Source of the DNA: an uncultured Clostridia bacterium
GTDB lineage: Bacteria > Bacillota > Clostridia > Christensenellales > UBA1750
Assembly: GCA_904393115.1 (NCBI GenBank)
Contig: CAJFMX010000006.1
Coordinates: forward strand, 62,001-126,000
Direction of reading: 5' to 3'
DNA length: 64,000 nucleotides
This document shows, piece after piece, positions 1-8,394 of the stretch; the first letter of the stretch is position 1, and the number at the start of each line of letters is the position of its first letter. A program made the translations under genes and the position numbers. A model generated the notes under the pieces. The model was not told the DNA's origin, did not search any database, and saw only the letters and a list, made by a program, of their open reading frames with translations.

Positions 1-1
1 C

Positions 2-331
2 GCGGACCTGTATCCCACCCTGGAGATCGCGCAGGCGGCGGGATACGCCGTCCACGCCGAGGAGAGCGACGTCTCAGATTCGCCGCAGGGCTATGAAGCC
101 CCTGCGGTCGAGAGGACGTATTTCTTTACACGGGAGGGCGATGCCAACGGCGCGGACGTTTCCCTCGTCCTGGAGGGCGAGGAGGAGCGCCTCGTCCGCT
201 GCAGCCACGGGAACGGCCCCGCCCCGGACCACGTGTGCGAGAGCGCCTGGCTGGACGGGACGCTCTACCAGGGCGCGGACTGCCTGACCGCCATGTTTGG
301 CGAGGGGGCGCTCGACGCCGCGGCGGACTGA
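2..331 (+). CDS. C-terminal 109 residues of an unrecognised protein (5' end outside window)
   Basis: An open frame enters from the left edge and ends with TGA. The visible part is acidic and has no membrane segment. It carries Asp/Glu-rich stretches and three cysteines in its last 40 residues (VRCSHG, HVCESAW, ADCLTAM). I recognise no domain. The stop is followed at once by a perfect hairpin at 343-387, which suggests the transcript ends there. Nothing in the visible part allows a functional call. Confidence 0.6.
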   Translation, partial: ADLYPTLEIAQAAGYAVHAEESDVSDSPQGYEAPAVERTYFFTREGDANGADVSLVLEGEEERLVRCSHGNGPAPDHVCESAWLDGTLYQGADCLTAMFGEGALDAAAD

Positions 332-342
332 CGCGCCAAAAC

Positions 343-387
343 GAGCAGGGGACCGGAAACGCGGAACGCGTTTCCGGTCCCCTGCTC
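343..387. terminator. 21-bp perfect hairpin after the first gene
   Basis: The arms at 343-363 and 367-387 pair perfectly over 21 bp around a 3-nt GAA loop. The inner core accggaaacgcg is shared with the hairpin at 584-627. There is no real T-run on the + side and only GTTTT on the - side, so termination is inferred from the stem and its position. Confidence 0.6.
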
Positions 388-513
388 ATAGGCGTCCATT
401 CCGTTGTGCGCAGAAAACACCCGAACGATTCGAATGCAAACAAAAAGGGCAGTACGCAGGCCGCGATCATGTCCGCAATACAGACCCCCGCGTTACGTCC
501 GAAACGCATGCTG

Positions 514-548
514 CTTCGCTACCCTCTTCCAGGGTAGCAGAAGCGAAG
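514..548. other. Structured spacer between the two twin hairpins
   Basis: The 636-bp flank between the first two genes has about 300 bases without a convincing gene. Besides the two long hairpins it holds this smaller stem-loop: ctaccct/agggtag around CTTCC, with an outer cttcg/cgaag pair. A minus-strand open frame crosses this area but reads straight through the 343-387 hairpin and into the first gene. A small RNA cannot be excluded. Confidence 0.3.
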
Positions 549-583
549 GGGAGATGTCAAGCGGAACCGGCCAATGAGCTGTG

Positions 584-627
584 CAGAAAGGAACCGGAAA
601 CGCGTTCGCGTTTCCGGTTCCTTTCTG
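584..627 (-). terminator. Terminator of the DUF1858 gene
   Basis: A perfect 21-bp stem (584-604 with 607-627) closes on a TT loop 9 bases beyond the stop of the minus-strand gene at 636. It shares the core accggaaacgcg with the 343-387 hairpin. The U-tract is weak on either strand. Confidence 0.65.
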
Positions 628-635
628 TAATTTCG

Positions 636-842
636 TTAGGCCTTAGCGGCAAAGTATTCGTTCAGCGCCTTGACCAGGGCGTCCACATCGCAGCCATGGA
701 CCATGCCGGCCTGCTCCAGGGACTCCATCTGGGAGAAGGGGCAGCTGGTGCAGTGCATGCCGTACTGGTTGAGGAGCTTTGCGGTTTCGGGGTCCTTGCG
801 GATCACTTCGCCGATGGTCATTTCCTTGTTGACAACGAACAT
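636..842 (-). CDS. DUF1858 redox-disulfide domain protein
   Basis: This 68-residue protein matches the hybrid-cluster-protein-associated redox disulfide (DUF1858) family. It begins MFVVNKEMTIGEVI and carries the family Cys-x-x-Cys in GMHCTSCPF, followed by the helical tail DALVKALNEYF. The CxxC is expected to form a redox disulfide or bind metal in the cytosol, and the partner is unknown. The start at 842 is chosen because aaaggaggt lies 9 nt upstream; a longer frame to 896 has no ribosome site. The gene is monocistronic, between the amylase operon and a terminator. The family call is firm and the biochemical role is not known. Confidence 0.85.
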   Translation of the reverse strand: MFVVNKEMTIGEVIRKDPETAKLLNQYGMHCTSCPFSQMESLEQAGMVHGCDVDALVKALNEYFAAKA

Positions 843-917
843 GGGTTTTCGACCTCCTTTGTCTTCTGTAGACAGTATACCCATATCATAGCGCACGCAA
901 ACGCATTGCGCAAGGGA

Positions 918-2807
918 TTACGCCTTAAAATATATGGGAGTCAGCGGCGGCAGGGCGATCTCGCCCAGGCGGCGCGCAAAGGGCGCCAGCCGGGGGTCGT
1001 TCGGATCGAGCAGGAGGGTCAGCGGCGTCTGGCTCCGGTTGATCGCAAAGAGCACGCAGCCGTTGTGCGCCCGCTCGCCCAGGGCGTCGCGGCCGTTCTC
1101 CACCCGGCGCACCACGAGCAGCACGTCCGGGTGCGGCGCGAGCAGCGCGAGCGCGCCCCGGCGCCAGAGGGGCTCCGCGCGCCGCCGGGCGATGGTCCTG
1201 GCGTAGAAGGCGATCAGCTCCTGATCCTCGTGGCCCCAAGGGTAGGTGCCGCGGTTGTAGGGGTCGCCTGCGCCCTGCATCCCGGCCTCGTCGCCGTAGT
1301 AGATGGTGGGCATGCCCGGCAGCGCGCAGACCAGCGCAAAGAGCGCCATCAGCCGCTGGCGCGCCATGCGGTAGTGCGGGCCGTCCAGCTCGAGGTCGCG
1401 CCAGGTCTCCTTCGGGGCGTCCTCGCCGGAGAGGCCGGAGAGCGCGTTGAGCGCGCGGGCGCGGTCGTGGCTGCCGATGAGGTTCATCAGCGCGTAGAAC
1501 ATCTGCGGCGGGTAGTTTTCGTGCAGGGAGTTGACCGTGCGCGCAAAGTCCCGCGCCGTGCCCCTGCCGGTGAAGAAGTTGAGCAGCGCCGTGCGCAGCG
1601 GATAGTTCATCACGCTGTCCAGCGAGCGGCCGAGCGCGTAGGAGCGCAGCTGGCCGTAGGCCACCTTGTTGGAGGCGTCCTCCCAGACCTCGCCCAGGAC
1701 CGCCGCCTCCGGGTTTTCGAGCTTGACGCGGGCGCGCAGCTCGCAGATGAAGTCGTCCGGCAGTTCGTCCGCGACGTCCAGCCGCCAGCCGGAGGCCCCG
1801 CGCGCGATCCACTGCGCCACCACGCTGTCCTCGTTGTAGATGATGAAGTCGCGGTAGCTGCGGCAGTTTTCGTCCACCTCGGGCAGGGTCTTGACGCCCC
1901 ACCAGCAGTCGTACTCCTCCGGATAGTCGCGGAAGCGGTACCAGGAGGCGTAAGGCGAGTCCTTGGACTGATAGGCGCCCACGGAGTCGTAGAGGCCGTA
2001 GCGGTTGAAGTAGACGCTGTTGTCCCCCGTGTGGGAGAAGACGCCGTCCAGCATCACGCGGATGCCGTTTGCGCGCGCCGCGCGGCACAGGCGGACGAAG
2101 TCCTCGTTCGTGCCGAAGGTCGGGTCCACGTGCGTGTAGTCGCCCGTGTCGTACTTGTGGTTGGACTGGGCGTCAAAGATCGGGTTCAGGTAGAGCACGG
2201 TGACGCCGAGCTTGCGCAGATAGGGCAGCTTCTGGATGACGCCCGCGAGGTTTCCGCCGAAGAAGTCGTGCCCAAGGTTGCTGCCCAGGGGCGCGTTGGA
2301 GTACTCGTTGGGCTTTTCGTCCCAGGAGGCGTGCGTGACCAGGCCGGGCTTTTTGTCCAGCAGGGGCGCGCCGCCGTCGCAGAAGCGGTCCACAAAGATT
2401 TGGTACATGACGCCGTCGTGCATCCAGGAGGGGACGGTGTAGGCGCGGTCGTACACCGTGATCTGGAAGGAGGGCGGCAGGTGCGGAGAAACCTGCCCCT
2501 CGCCGCCCAGGCCCTCCGGGTTGTTGCCGTACCAGAGCATCTCCCCGTCCGCGTCCACGAGGAACGTGTACCACAGGATCACGGGCTCCTCGGGAAGGGT
2601 GAGGGTGATCTCATAGAGGAAGGCGTCGTCCATGTACCCGCGAAGGCGCATGGGTAGCTTTTCCTCGCCCTTTTCCGTCCAGAGGCGCAGCGTGCAGTTG
2701 GCGCCCTCGGGCGCGGAGATGCGCAGCCGCACGCAAGAGCCGCAGGGGCGTGCGCCCTGCGGCCAGCGATACTTCTCGCTTTGGGAGTCGTGCTTGAGTT
2801 TCGGCAT
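918..2807 (-). CDS. Intracellular GH13 alpha-amylase / neopullulanase-type glycosidase
   Basis: This 629-residue protein has an N-terminal beta-sandwich (about 1-120) before a GH13 barrel. The four conserved GH13 regions are visible: MLDGVFSHTG, GWRLDVADE with the nucleophile near Asp344, VLGEVWED with the acid/base near Glu373, and IGSHDRAR with the third acid near Asp448. There is no signal peptide, so it should act on maltodextrins or glycogen-derived oligosaccharides in the cytosol. It lies 5 nt downstream of glgP and is clearly co-transcribed, which suits debranching or trimming of the same glucan. Family membership is certain. Neopullulanase, cyclomaltodextrinase and alpha-amylase activities cannot be separated by eye. 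Confidence 0.9.
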   Translation of the reverse strand: MPKLKHDSQSEKYRWPQGARPCGSCVRLRISAPEGANCTLRLWTEKGEEKLPMRLRGYMDDAFLYEITLTLPEEPVILWYTFLVDADGEMLWYGNNPEGLGGEGQVSPHLPPSFQITVYDRAYTVPSWMHDGVMYQIFVDRFCDGGAPLLDKKPGLVTHASWDEKPNEYSNAPLGSNLGHDFFGGNLAGVIQKLPYLRKLGVTVLYLNPIFDAQSNHKYDTGDYTHVDPTFGTNEDFVRLCRAARANGIRVMLDGVFSHTGDNSVYFNRYGLYDSVGAYQSKDSPYASWYRFRDYPEEYDCWWGVKTLPEVDENCRSYRDFIIYNEDSVVAQWIARGASGWRLDVADELPDDFICELRARVKLENPEAAVLGEVWEDASNKVAYGQLRSYALGRSLDSVMNYPLRTALLNFFTGRGTARDFARTVNSLHENYPPQMFYALMNLIGSHDRARALNALSGLSGEDAPKETWRDLELDGPHYRMARQRLMALFALVCALPGMPTIYYGDEAGMQGAGDPYNRGTYPWGHEDQELIAFYARTIARRRAEPLWRRGALALLAPHPDVLLVVRRVENGRDALGERAHNGCVLFAINRSQTPLTLLLDPNDPRLAPFARRLGEIALPPLTPIYFKA

Positions 2808-2812
2808 AGGAC

Positions 2813-5257
2813 TTATTTGCCTCCGTGGAGCGGTTCCAGGTGCCAGATCTTGTCGATGTACTCGTGGATGGTGCGGTCAGAGGAGAAGTAGCCGGACTGG
2901 GCCACGTTGATGACCGCGCTGCGCCACCAGGCGCGGGTGTCGTAGAGCTTTCCGACCATCTCCTGCTTGCGGGCGTAGTCGGCAAAGTCGCGCAGGACCA
3001 GGTAGGGGTCCGCCATGCCGCCGTTGTCGCCGAAGAGCAGCGCGTGGTAGAGCTCGGAGAAGACGCGGTTCGGGCCGAGCGAGCCGTCGACGAGCTGGTC
3101 CATGACGCGGCGCAGGATCGGGCTGCGCTCGTAGACCTCGCCCGCGCGGTAGGAGTTGTTGGCGTAGAGCGCGTCCACCTCGTCGCTGGTCAGGCCGAAG
3201 ATGAAGATGTTCTCCCGGCCCACGCGGTTGTAGATCTCGATGTTGGCGCCGTCCATGGTGCCGATGGTGAGCGCGCCGTTCATCATGAACTTCATGTTGC
3301 CGGTGCCGGAGGCCTCCTTGCCGGCGGTGGAGAGCTGCTCGGAGAGGTTGGCCGCGGGCATCAGGTGCTCGGCGCAGGTCACGCTGTAGTTCTCCAGGAA
3401 GATGATCTTGATCATCTGGCTAGCGCGCGGGTGCGCCGCGACCAAGGCCGCGACGGAGTTGATCAGCTTGATGATGAGCTTTGCGCGCATGTAGCCCGGC
3501 GCGGCCTTGGCCCCGAAGAGGAAGGTGCGCGGCCGCATCACAAAGGTGGGATCGTCCACGATGCGGTTGTAGAGCGCGATGACGTGCAGGATGTTGAGGA
3601 GCTGGCGCTTGTACTCGTGCAGGCGCTTGGCCTGTGCGTCCAGCATCGTGTCCGGATCAAAGGCGGTGTCCTGATGGCGCGCGAGCCAGGCGGCAAAGTC
3701 CTTCTTGTTCTCGTGCTTAATGTCCGCGAACTTCTCCAGGAAGGCGCTGTCGTCCGCAAAGGGCATCAGGTCCGTCAGGCGCTCCGGGTCCTTGATCCAC
3801 TTGTCGCCGATGGCCTCGCAGATCAGCTCCGTCAGGCGCGGATTGGCGCTCATCAGCCAGCGACGGTGCGTGATGCCGTTGGTGATGCCGGTGTACTTCT
3901 GCGGCGCCATGGCGTAGTAGTCGCGGAAGGTCTGCTTCTTGAGGATCTCCGCGTGCAGCTGGGACACGCCGTTGACCGAGTAGCAGTACGCGCAGCAGAG
4001 GTTGGCCATGTGGATCTGTCCGTAGGAGATGATGGCCAGGCCGCCGATGCGCTCCCACTGGCCGGTGTAATACTGCCACAGCTTCTGACAGAAGTCCTCG
4101 TTGAGGCCCTGCAGGATCTGGTAGATGCGCGGCAGCGTGGTCTTGACCATGTCCTCGGGCCAGCGCTCGAGCGCCTCGGCCATGATGGTGTGGTTGGTGT
4201 AGGCAAAGGTGTGCTCCACGACGCGCTTGGCGTCCTCCCAGCTCATGTCCTCCTGGTCGACGAGGATGCGCATCATCTCCGGGATGGCCAGGGCCGGGTG
4301 CGTGTCGTTGATGTGGATGACGACCTTTTCCGGCAGCTTGGTCAGGTCCGTGCCGTAGTGCTTCTTGTAGTTCTTGATGATGTACTGCACGGTGGCGGAG
4401 GTGAAGAAGTAGTGCTGCTTGAGGCGCAGCTCCTTGCCCTCGTAGTGGTTGTCCTCGGGGTAGAGGATCTTGGAGATGACCTCGGCAAGGTTGCGCTCGT
4501 CCATGGCGCGGACGTAGTCGCCCTTGTTGAAGTACTCCATGTTGATGCGCTTGGGCGCGCGGGCGCTCCACAGGCGCAGCGGCACGACGTTGTCCACGTC
4601 GTAGCCCACGCAGGGCATGTCGTAGGGCACGGCAAGGACCGTGTTGTAGTCCACCTGGCGGTAGACCTTGCGCCCGCCGACCTCCTCCTCGACGACGCGG
4701 CCGCCGAAGTGGACCTCGCAGGTGTCGCCCTGCTGCACCTCCCAGGGGCAGCCGTTCTCCAGCCAGTTGTCCGGCAGCTCCACCTGGTTGCCGTCGATGA
4801 TCTTCTGGCGGAAGAGGCCGTACTCATACCGGATGGAGCAGCCCATGGCCGGCATGTCCAGCGTGGCCAGGGAGTCCAGGAAGCAGGCCGCAAGGCGCCC
4901 CAGGCCGCCGTTGCCCAGGCCCGGGTCGCTCTCCTGCTCGGCGATGGCGTCCATGGAGATGTTCAGCTCAGACAGGGCCTGCTGGTAGTCCTTGGTCCGC
5001 ATCAGGTTCAGGATGTTGTTGTGCAGGGCGCGGCCCATGAGGAACTCCACCGACAGGTAGTAGACGCGGCGGCTCTTTTCCGCATGGCGCAGATGGCGCG
5101 ACTCCACAAACTTATCCATGATCTGGTCGCGGACGGTCAGGGCGACCGCCTGGTAGATCTGCTCCTCGGTCGCCTCATCCAGCGTGCAGCCGAAATTGCG
5201 CTCAAGGTTGCCCACGATGGAGTCCTTGATCCAGTCCACATTGTAAATTCGTTCCAT
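2813..5257 (-). CDS. glgP: Glycogen/alpha-glucan phosphorylase
   Basis: This 814-residue, full-length GT35 phosphorylase releases glucose-1-phosphate from alpha-1,4-glucans. The pyridoxal-phosphate region EASGTGNMKFMMNG is intact, with the Schiff-base lysine near Lys656. The family motifs GNGGLGRLAACF and VKQQD-type KRLHEYKRQLLN are also present. A clear ggagga ribosome site precedes the ATG. It is the first gene of a two-gene operon with the GH13 enzyme. A second phosphorylase domain occurs in this window, fused to MalQ at 54421-58398, so this copy is not the only one. Confidence 0.96.
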   Translation of the reverse strand: MERIYNVDWIKDSIVGNLERNFGCTLDEATEEQIYQAVALTVRDQIMDKFVESRHLRHAEKSRRVYYLSVEFLMGRALHNNILNLMRTKDYQQALSELNISMDAIAEQESDPGLGNGGLGRLAACFLDSLATLDMPAMGCSIRYEYGLFRQKIIDGNQVELPDNWLENGCPWEVQQGDTCEVHFGGRVVEEEVGGRKVYRQVDYNTVLAVPYDMPCVGYDVDNVVPLRLWSARAPKRINMEYFNKGDYVRAMDERNLAEVISKILYPEDNHYEGKELRLKQHYFFTSATVQYIIKNYKKHYGTDLTKLPEKVVIHINDTHPALAIPEMMRILVDQEDMSWEDAKRVVEHTFAYTNHTIMAEALERWPEDMVKTTLPRIYQILQGLNEDFCQKLWQYYTGQWERIGGLAIISYGQIHMANLCCAYCYSVNGVSQLHAEILKKQTFRDYYAMAPQKYTGITNGITHRRWLMSANPRLTELICEAIGDKWIKDPERLTDLMPFADDSAFLEKFADIKHENKKDFAAWLARHQDTAFDPDTMLDAQAKRLHEYKRQLLNILHVIALYNRIVDDPTFVMRPRTFLFGAKAAPGYMRAKLIIKLINSVAALVAAHPRASQMIKIIFLENYSVTCAEHLMPAANLSEQLSTAGKEASGTGNMKFMMNGALTIGTMDGANIEIYNRVGRENIFIFGLTSDEVDALYANNSYRAGEVYERSPILRRVMDQLVDGSLGPNRVFSELYHALLFGDNGGMADPYLVLRDFADYARKQEMVGKLYDTRAWWRSAVINVAQSGYFSSDRTIHEYIDKIWHLEPLHGGK

Positions 5258-5304
5258 TCCGATCCTCCAAACTCAATCCCAAAATGCCAAATACGTCTTG
5301 GATG

Positions 5305-5333
5305 ATTTTAGCACATTTCACAAGGCGGGACAA
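5305..5333 (-). promoter_or_regulatory. Promoter of the glgP-GH13 operon
   Basis: Read on the minus strand, TTGTCC is followed by a 17-nt spacer and TAAAAT, 48 nt upstream of the glgP start. It lies in the 327-bp divergent region 5258-5584, which also holds the promoter at 5497 and no gene of its own. Confidence 0.6.
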
Positions 5334-5496
5334 GAAAAGTTAGCGTAAAAAACGCCGATAATTCAGAGATTTTGCGGAAACGCAGCCGCGCGGGCGGCCT
5401 GCCGTGTAGTCTATTCTACACCGGGAGAAGGAATTTTATGTATTTGTCCGGCCCGCGGAAGAGTTGTAACGAAGTTGTAGCGATTTTCCGGAATTG

Positions 5497-5525
5497 TTGA
5501 AAAATGGGAGGGCGGCCGGTATAAT
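5497..5525 (+). promoter_or_regulatory. Sigma-A promoter of the peptidoglycan-binding protein
   Basis: TTGAAA, a 17-nt spacer and a perfect TATAAT lie 60 nt before the TTG start. The sequence cggccggtataatgg is repeated exactly at the promoter at 7843-7871. Confidence 0.8.
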
Positions 5526-5584
5526 GGTCGGGAAGGAGAAAATTTGTCCGGAAGCGAAGGGACGGAAGCACGGAGGGAAAGACA

Positions 5585-7051
5585 TTGCAATTCCACTCGG
5601 TTTGGAAAAAGACGGCGGCTGTCGCGGCGGCGGCGGCCGTGATTTTGGGCTCTACCGTTACGGCCAGCGCCGCGGCCACCGGCACGGCGACGGCCACGGT
5701 CCTGGTGCGGGAGAAGGCCTCCACCTCCTCGACGGCGCTCGCCACCATCCGCGAGGGCGGGGAGGTCACGGTCCTTTCCGTGGACGGCGACTGGGCCCTT
5801 GTGGAGGACGGCTCGCGCACGGGCTACATCGCCGTGCGCTACCTGGACATCGAGGGGACGCCCTCGGGCTCGCCCTCCTCGTCGGGCTCCTCGTCCTCCG
5901 CGCTGCGCAAGGGGGACGAAAGCGACGCGGTCGAGGACCTGCAGGAGAAGCTGATCGACCTTGGGTACCTGGATACGGAGGCCACGGGCTACTTCGGCTC
6001 CGCGACGGAGGAGGCGGTCAAGGCCTTCCAGCGCGACGCGGGCCTGTCCGCGGACGGCGTCGCCGGCAGCGCGACGCGCTCTGCGCTGGAGGCGGGCAAG
6101 ACCGCCTCGTCCACGTCGTCCTCCTCCTCGGCCGTGCAGCGCGGGGACGAGAGCAGCCGGGTCTCCGAGCTGCAGCGGATGCTGATCGACCTTGGATACC
6201 TTTCGACGGAGGCCACGGGCTACTTCGGCTCCGCGACCGAGAGCGCGGTCAAGGCCTTCCAGGAGGACGAGGGCCTGACCGCGGACGGCGTCGCCGGCGA
6301 AAAGACCTTCTCCGCCCTGGAGGAGAAGAGCGGCTCCGGCGCCTCGAACGCGTCCTCGTCCTCCGGCGTGCTGCAGCAGGGCGATGAGGGCGACGACGTC
6401 CAGGAGATGCAGGAGCGGCTGATCGAGCTGGGATACCTCGACACGGACGCGACCGGGTTCTTCGGCACGGCGACGGCGGCAGCGGTGCGCGCCTTCCAGA
6501 AGGACCAGGGCCTCACGGCCGACGGCATCGTCGGCGCGGAGACGCTGACCATGCTGAACAAGTCCTCCAGCGGGGTCAGCAGCATCCCGGAGGAGGAAGA
6601 GGAGGACGAGCCCGCGCAGGAGGTCGAGGAGACGCAGATCAACGGCGACATCGTCCTGGAGGACTGGTGGAGCGGCCGCATCGACTCCCTCATCGGCCGC
6701 GGCGACACCTATACCGTGACCGATGTGCTCACGGGCAAGTCCTTTACCTGCGCGCGCTACGGCGGGGACAACCACCTCGATTCCGAGCCCCTGACCGCGC
6801 AGGACGCCGCCACGATGTATGAGATCTTCGGCGGGGAGTGGACCTGGTCCGCCCGCGCGATCCTGCTCACCTACGACGGCGTCACCTACGCCGCGGCCAT
6901 GAACGGCATGCCGCACGGCGGCGAGCGCATCTCCACGAACAACTTCGACGGGCAGTTCTGCATCCACTTCCTCAACAGCCGCACCCACGGCGGCAACCAG
7001 GTCAACGAGGACATGCAGGCGCGCATCACGGAGGCCTTCTATTCCCGATAG
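5585..7051 (+). CDS. Secreted SH3 / triple peptidoglycan-binding protein
   Basis: This 488-residue exported protein has a signal peptide ending near TASAAA (residues 1-30) and an SH3-type domain (about 33-90). Three PG_binding_1 repeats follow at about 105-170, 185-248 and 262-325, each with the form LIDLGYLxTxATGYFGxAT, joined by Ser-rich linkers. The C-terminal domain (about 350-488) contains WWSGRIDSL, EPLTAQDAATMY, MNGMPHGG and CIHFLNSRTHGGNQVN. It is a conserved Firmicutes domain to which I cannot assign a reaction. Translation starts at TTG with ggaggg 7 nt upstream. It probably binds the cell wall or spore cortex, and its enzymatic activity is open. Confidence 0.85.
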   Translation: MQFHSVWKKTAAVAAAAAVILGSTVTASAAATGTATATVLVREKASTSSTALATIREGGEVTVLSVDGDWALVEDGSRTGYIAVRYLDIEGTPSGSPSSSGSSSSALRKGDESDAVEDLQEKLIDLGYLDTEATGYFGSATEEAVKAFQRDAGLSADGVAGSATRSALEAGKTASSTSSSSSAVQRGDESSRVSELQRMLIDLGYLSTEATGYFGSATESAVKAFQEDEGLTADGVAGEKTFSALEEKSGSGASNASSSSGVLQQGDEGDDVQEMQERLIELGYLDTDATGFFGTATAAAVRAFQKDQGLTADGIVGAETLTMLNKSSSGVSSIPEEEEEDEPAQEVEETQINGDIVLEDWWSGRIDSLIGRGDTYTVTDVLTGKSFTCARYGGDNHLDSEPLTAQDAATMYEIFGGEWTWSARAILLTYDGVTYAAAMNGMPHGGERISTNNFDGQFCIHFLNSRTHGGNQVNEDMQARITEAFYSR

Positions 7052-7061
7052 GCGCATCCTC

Positions 7062-7093
7062 CCGGGGCGGGTTTTTCCCGCCCCGGTTTTTTT
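7062..7093 (+). terminator. Rho-independent terminator
   Basis: A 10-bp stem ccggggcggg/cccgccccgg with a TTTTT loop is followed by seven T. Confidence 0.92.
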
Positions 7094-7160
7094 ATGCCGT
7101 CATAGAACCCGCCCCCGCGCGCATAGGATGAGGCAGAAAACAGTTGGGAGGGCTTGCACC

Positions 7161-7466
7161 ATGAATGGACGGGAAACTTTGGAGGAAAAGGCGCGCCTGG
7201 GGCGCGGGCGGGCGCACACGGTGGAGCTGACCAACCGCGAGAGCGCGGTCTTTGCCGGGGTCGCGGACGTGGAAGCCTTCAACGAGGAGGAGGTCGTCCT
7301 GCTGACGGACATGGGCGTCATCGTGCTCAGCGGGGAGGGGCTGCACATCGTCAAGCTCAACCTGGACGAGGGCGTGCTCGCCGTGGAGGGGCGCGTCATC
7401 GCCCTGGAGTATGTGCAGGACGAAAAGCCCGCGAAGAAGGGCCTGTTCTCCGGCCTGTTCAAGTGA
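7161..7466 (+). CDS. yabP: Sporulation protein YabP
   Basis: This 101-residue protein has the YabP/YqfC signature, including ELTNRESAVFAGVADVEAFNE and LSGEGLHIVKLNLDEG. In Bacillus YabP is needed for spore cortex formation at the forespore membrane. The start at 7161 is preceded by gggaggg 8 nt upstream; an upstream ATG at 7128 lacks a site. The stop overlaps the yabQ start (GTGA), as expected for a yabP-yabQ pair. This order, with a septum-initiator gene next, is the classic Bacillota arrangement. Confidence 0.93.
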   Translation: MNGRETLEEKARLGRGRAHTVELTNRESAVFAGVADVEAFNEEEVVLLTDMGVIVLSGEGLHIVKLNLDEGVLAVEGRVIALEYVQDEKPAKKGLFSGLFK

Positions 7467-7846
7467 GCGGGAGCGAAGATGGAAAAGCGGAGCGGGAAAA
7501 GGGGGGATGGCGGTTGCTCTTTGAGACGCTCGGACAAGCGCGCGTCTTTCTGCTGATGGCGGCCGTGGGCGCGGCGATCTCCCTGCTCTACGACGTGCTC
7601 TGCCTGGTCAAGGGCGCCTTTGGCCGCCGCGGGGGCTGGATCTCGGAGGCGATGTTCGCCTGCGCGGCGGCGGTGCTGCTCTTCCTCGGGATGGCCCGGG
7701 TGCAGGTGCCGACGCTGCGTCCCTATGTGCTGCTGGGCACGGCGGTGGGCTGGTTTCTCTACGCGGTCTCCGTCTCCCGCGCGCTGCACTGGATCGGGGA
7801 AAAGCTTGGGGGATTTTGGAAAAAACGCGCGAAGGGCAAAGGTTGA
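7463..7846 (+). CDS. yabQ: Spore cortex membrane protein YabQ
   Basis: This 127-residue protein has three to four hydrophobic segments: RVFLLMAAVGAAISLLYDV, EAMFACAAAVLLFLG and YVLLGTAVGWFLYAV. The motif QARVFLLxxxxGxxxxLLYD is typical of YabQ, which is required for cortex synthesis. The chosen GTG start overlaps the yabP stop. A TTG at 7514 behind a G-rich stretch is an alternative giving the usual short N-terminus. Its TGA stop lies inside the TTGACA of the next promoter. Confidence 0.9.
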   Translation: MSGSEDGKAEREKGGWRLLFETLGQARVFLLMAAVGAAISLLYDVLCLVKGAFGRRGGWISEAMFACAAAVLLFLGMARVQVPTLRPYVLLGTAVGWFLYAVSVSRALHWIGEKLGGFWKKRAKGKG

Positions 7847-7871
7847 CAAGGCGAAAAACGGCCGGTATAAT
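7843..7871 (+). promoter_or_regulatory. Consensus sigma-A promoter for the septum-initiator gene
   Basis: TTGACA, 17 nt and TATAAT form a perfect consensus. The -35 box contains the yabQ stop codon, so the next gene can be read in vegetative cells independently of sporulation genes. Confidence 0.9.
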
Positions 7872-7908
7872 GGCGGTATGAGTATGGCGTGAAAGGATGT
7901 GTGAACCC

Positions 7909-8322
7909 GTGAACAAGCACAACCGGACCGCTGCTCTGTCCATCCGCTGGGGGCTGTTCGCCTTCGCCCTGCTGCTTGTGGCCGGGTTCGCCTTCACCTA
8001 CTTCCAGCAGCAGCGCAGCATCGACGCGGCGCAGGCGCGCATCGACGAACTCAACGCCACGCTGGACGAACTGCAGCTCACCGCCGCCGCCATGCAGAGC
8101 GACCTGGACTTCGCCCAGACCGACGCCTACATCGAGCGCATGGCCCGCAAGGAGTTGGGGTACGTGCGCCAGGGGGAGATCAAGTTCATCGCAGCGGAGG
8201 ACGAGGCGGCAGAGGAGGCGTTGACCTCGCAGGAGGACGCAACAGAGCCCACGGCCCAGCCGGAGGAGACGCCGCAGGCGTCGGCCGCACCGGAGGAAAC
8301 CGCGAGCCCGGACGAAACGTAA
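7909..8322 (+). CDS. FtsB/DivIC-family septum formation initiator
   Basis: This 137-residue bitopic protein has a short basic N-terminus, one membrane span (GLFAFALLLVAGFAF), then a coiled coil with SIDAAQARIDELNATLDELQ. A conserved patch AYIERMARKELGYVRQGEIKF follows and marks the DivIC/FtsB/FtsL family. A low-complexity Glu/Ala/Thr tail closes it. It should scaffold the cell-division complex. GTG at 7909 is preferred because gaaagga lies about 11 nt upstream; ATG at 7897 directly abuts that site. Its own promoter and terminator frame it. Confidence 0.85.
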   Translation: MNKHNRTAALSIRWGLFAFALLLVAGFAFTYFQQQRSIDAAQARIDELNATLDELQLTAAAMQSDLDFAQTDAYIERMARKELGYVRQGEIKFIAAEDEAAEEALTSQEDATEPTAQPEETPQASAAPEETASPDET

Positions 8323-8329
8323 ACAACAC

Positions 8330-8359
8330 CCGCATACCGCGCGGTATGCGGTCTTTTTT
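8330..8359 (+). terminator. Rho-independent terminator
   Basis: The 11-bp arms ccgcataccgc/gcggtatgcgg abut with no separate loop, so the central bases must open. They are followed by TCTTTTTT. Confidence 0.88.
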
Positions 8360-8394
8360 GTGCAAAAGCCGAGAAAAAGAGGAGGAGAAGACAA

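Noticed and set aside
126..509. Minus-strand open frame with a hydrophobic start (MIAACVLPFLFAFESF)
   Set aside because: It reads through the perfect hairpin at 343-387 and into the antisense of the first gene, has no convincing ribosome site, and its second half is Arg/Pro-rich noise.
343..627. Twin hairpins as ends of an insertion sequence
   Set aside because: No transposase and no target duplication; they are better explained as terminators of the two adjacent genes.
297..2657. Very long plus-strand frame opposite the GH13 gene
   Set aside because: It is antisense to an intact GH13 enzyme with all catalytic motifs. Its Val/Ala/Arg/His-rich composition is the mirror effect of GC-rich codons.
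2825..5305. Long plus-strand frame opposite glgP
   Set aside because: Antisense shadow of a complete phosphorylase; no family motif, no ribosome site.
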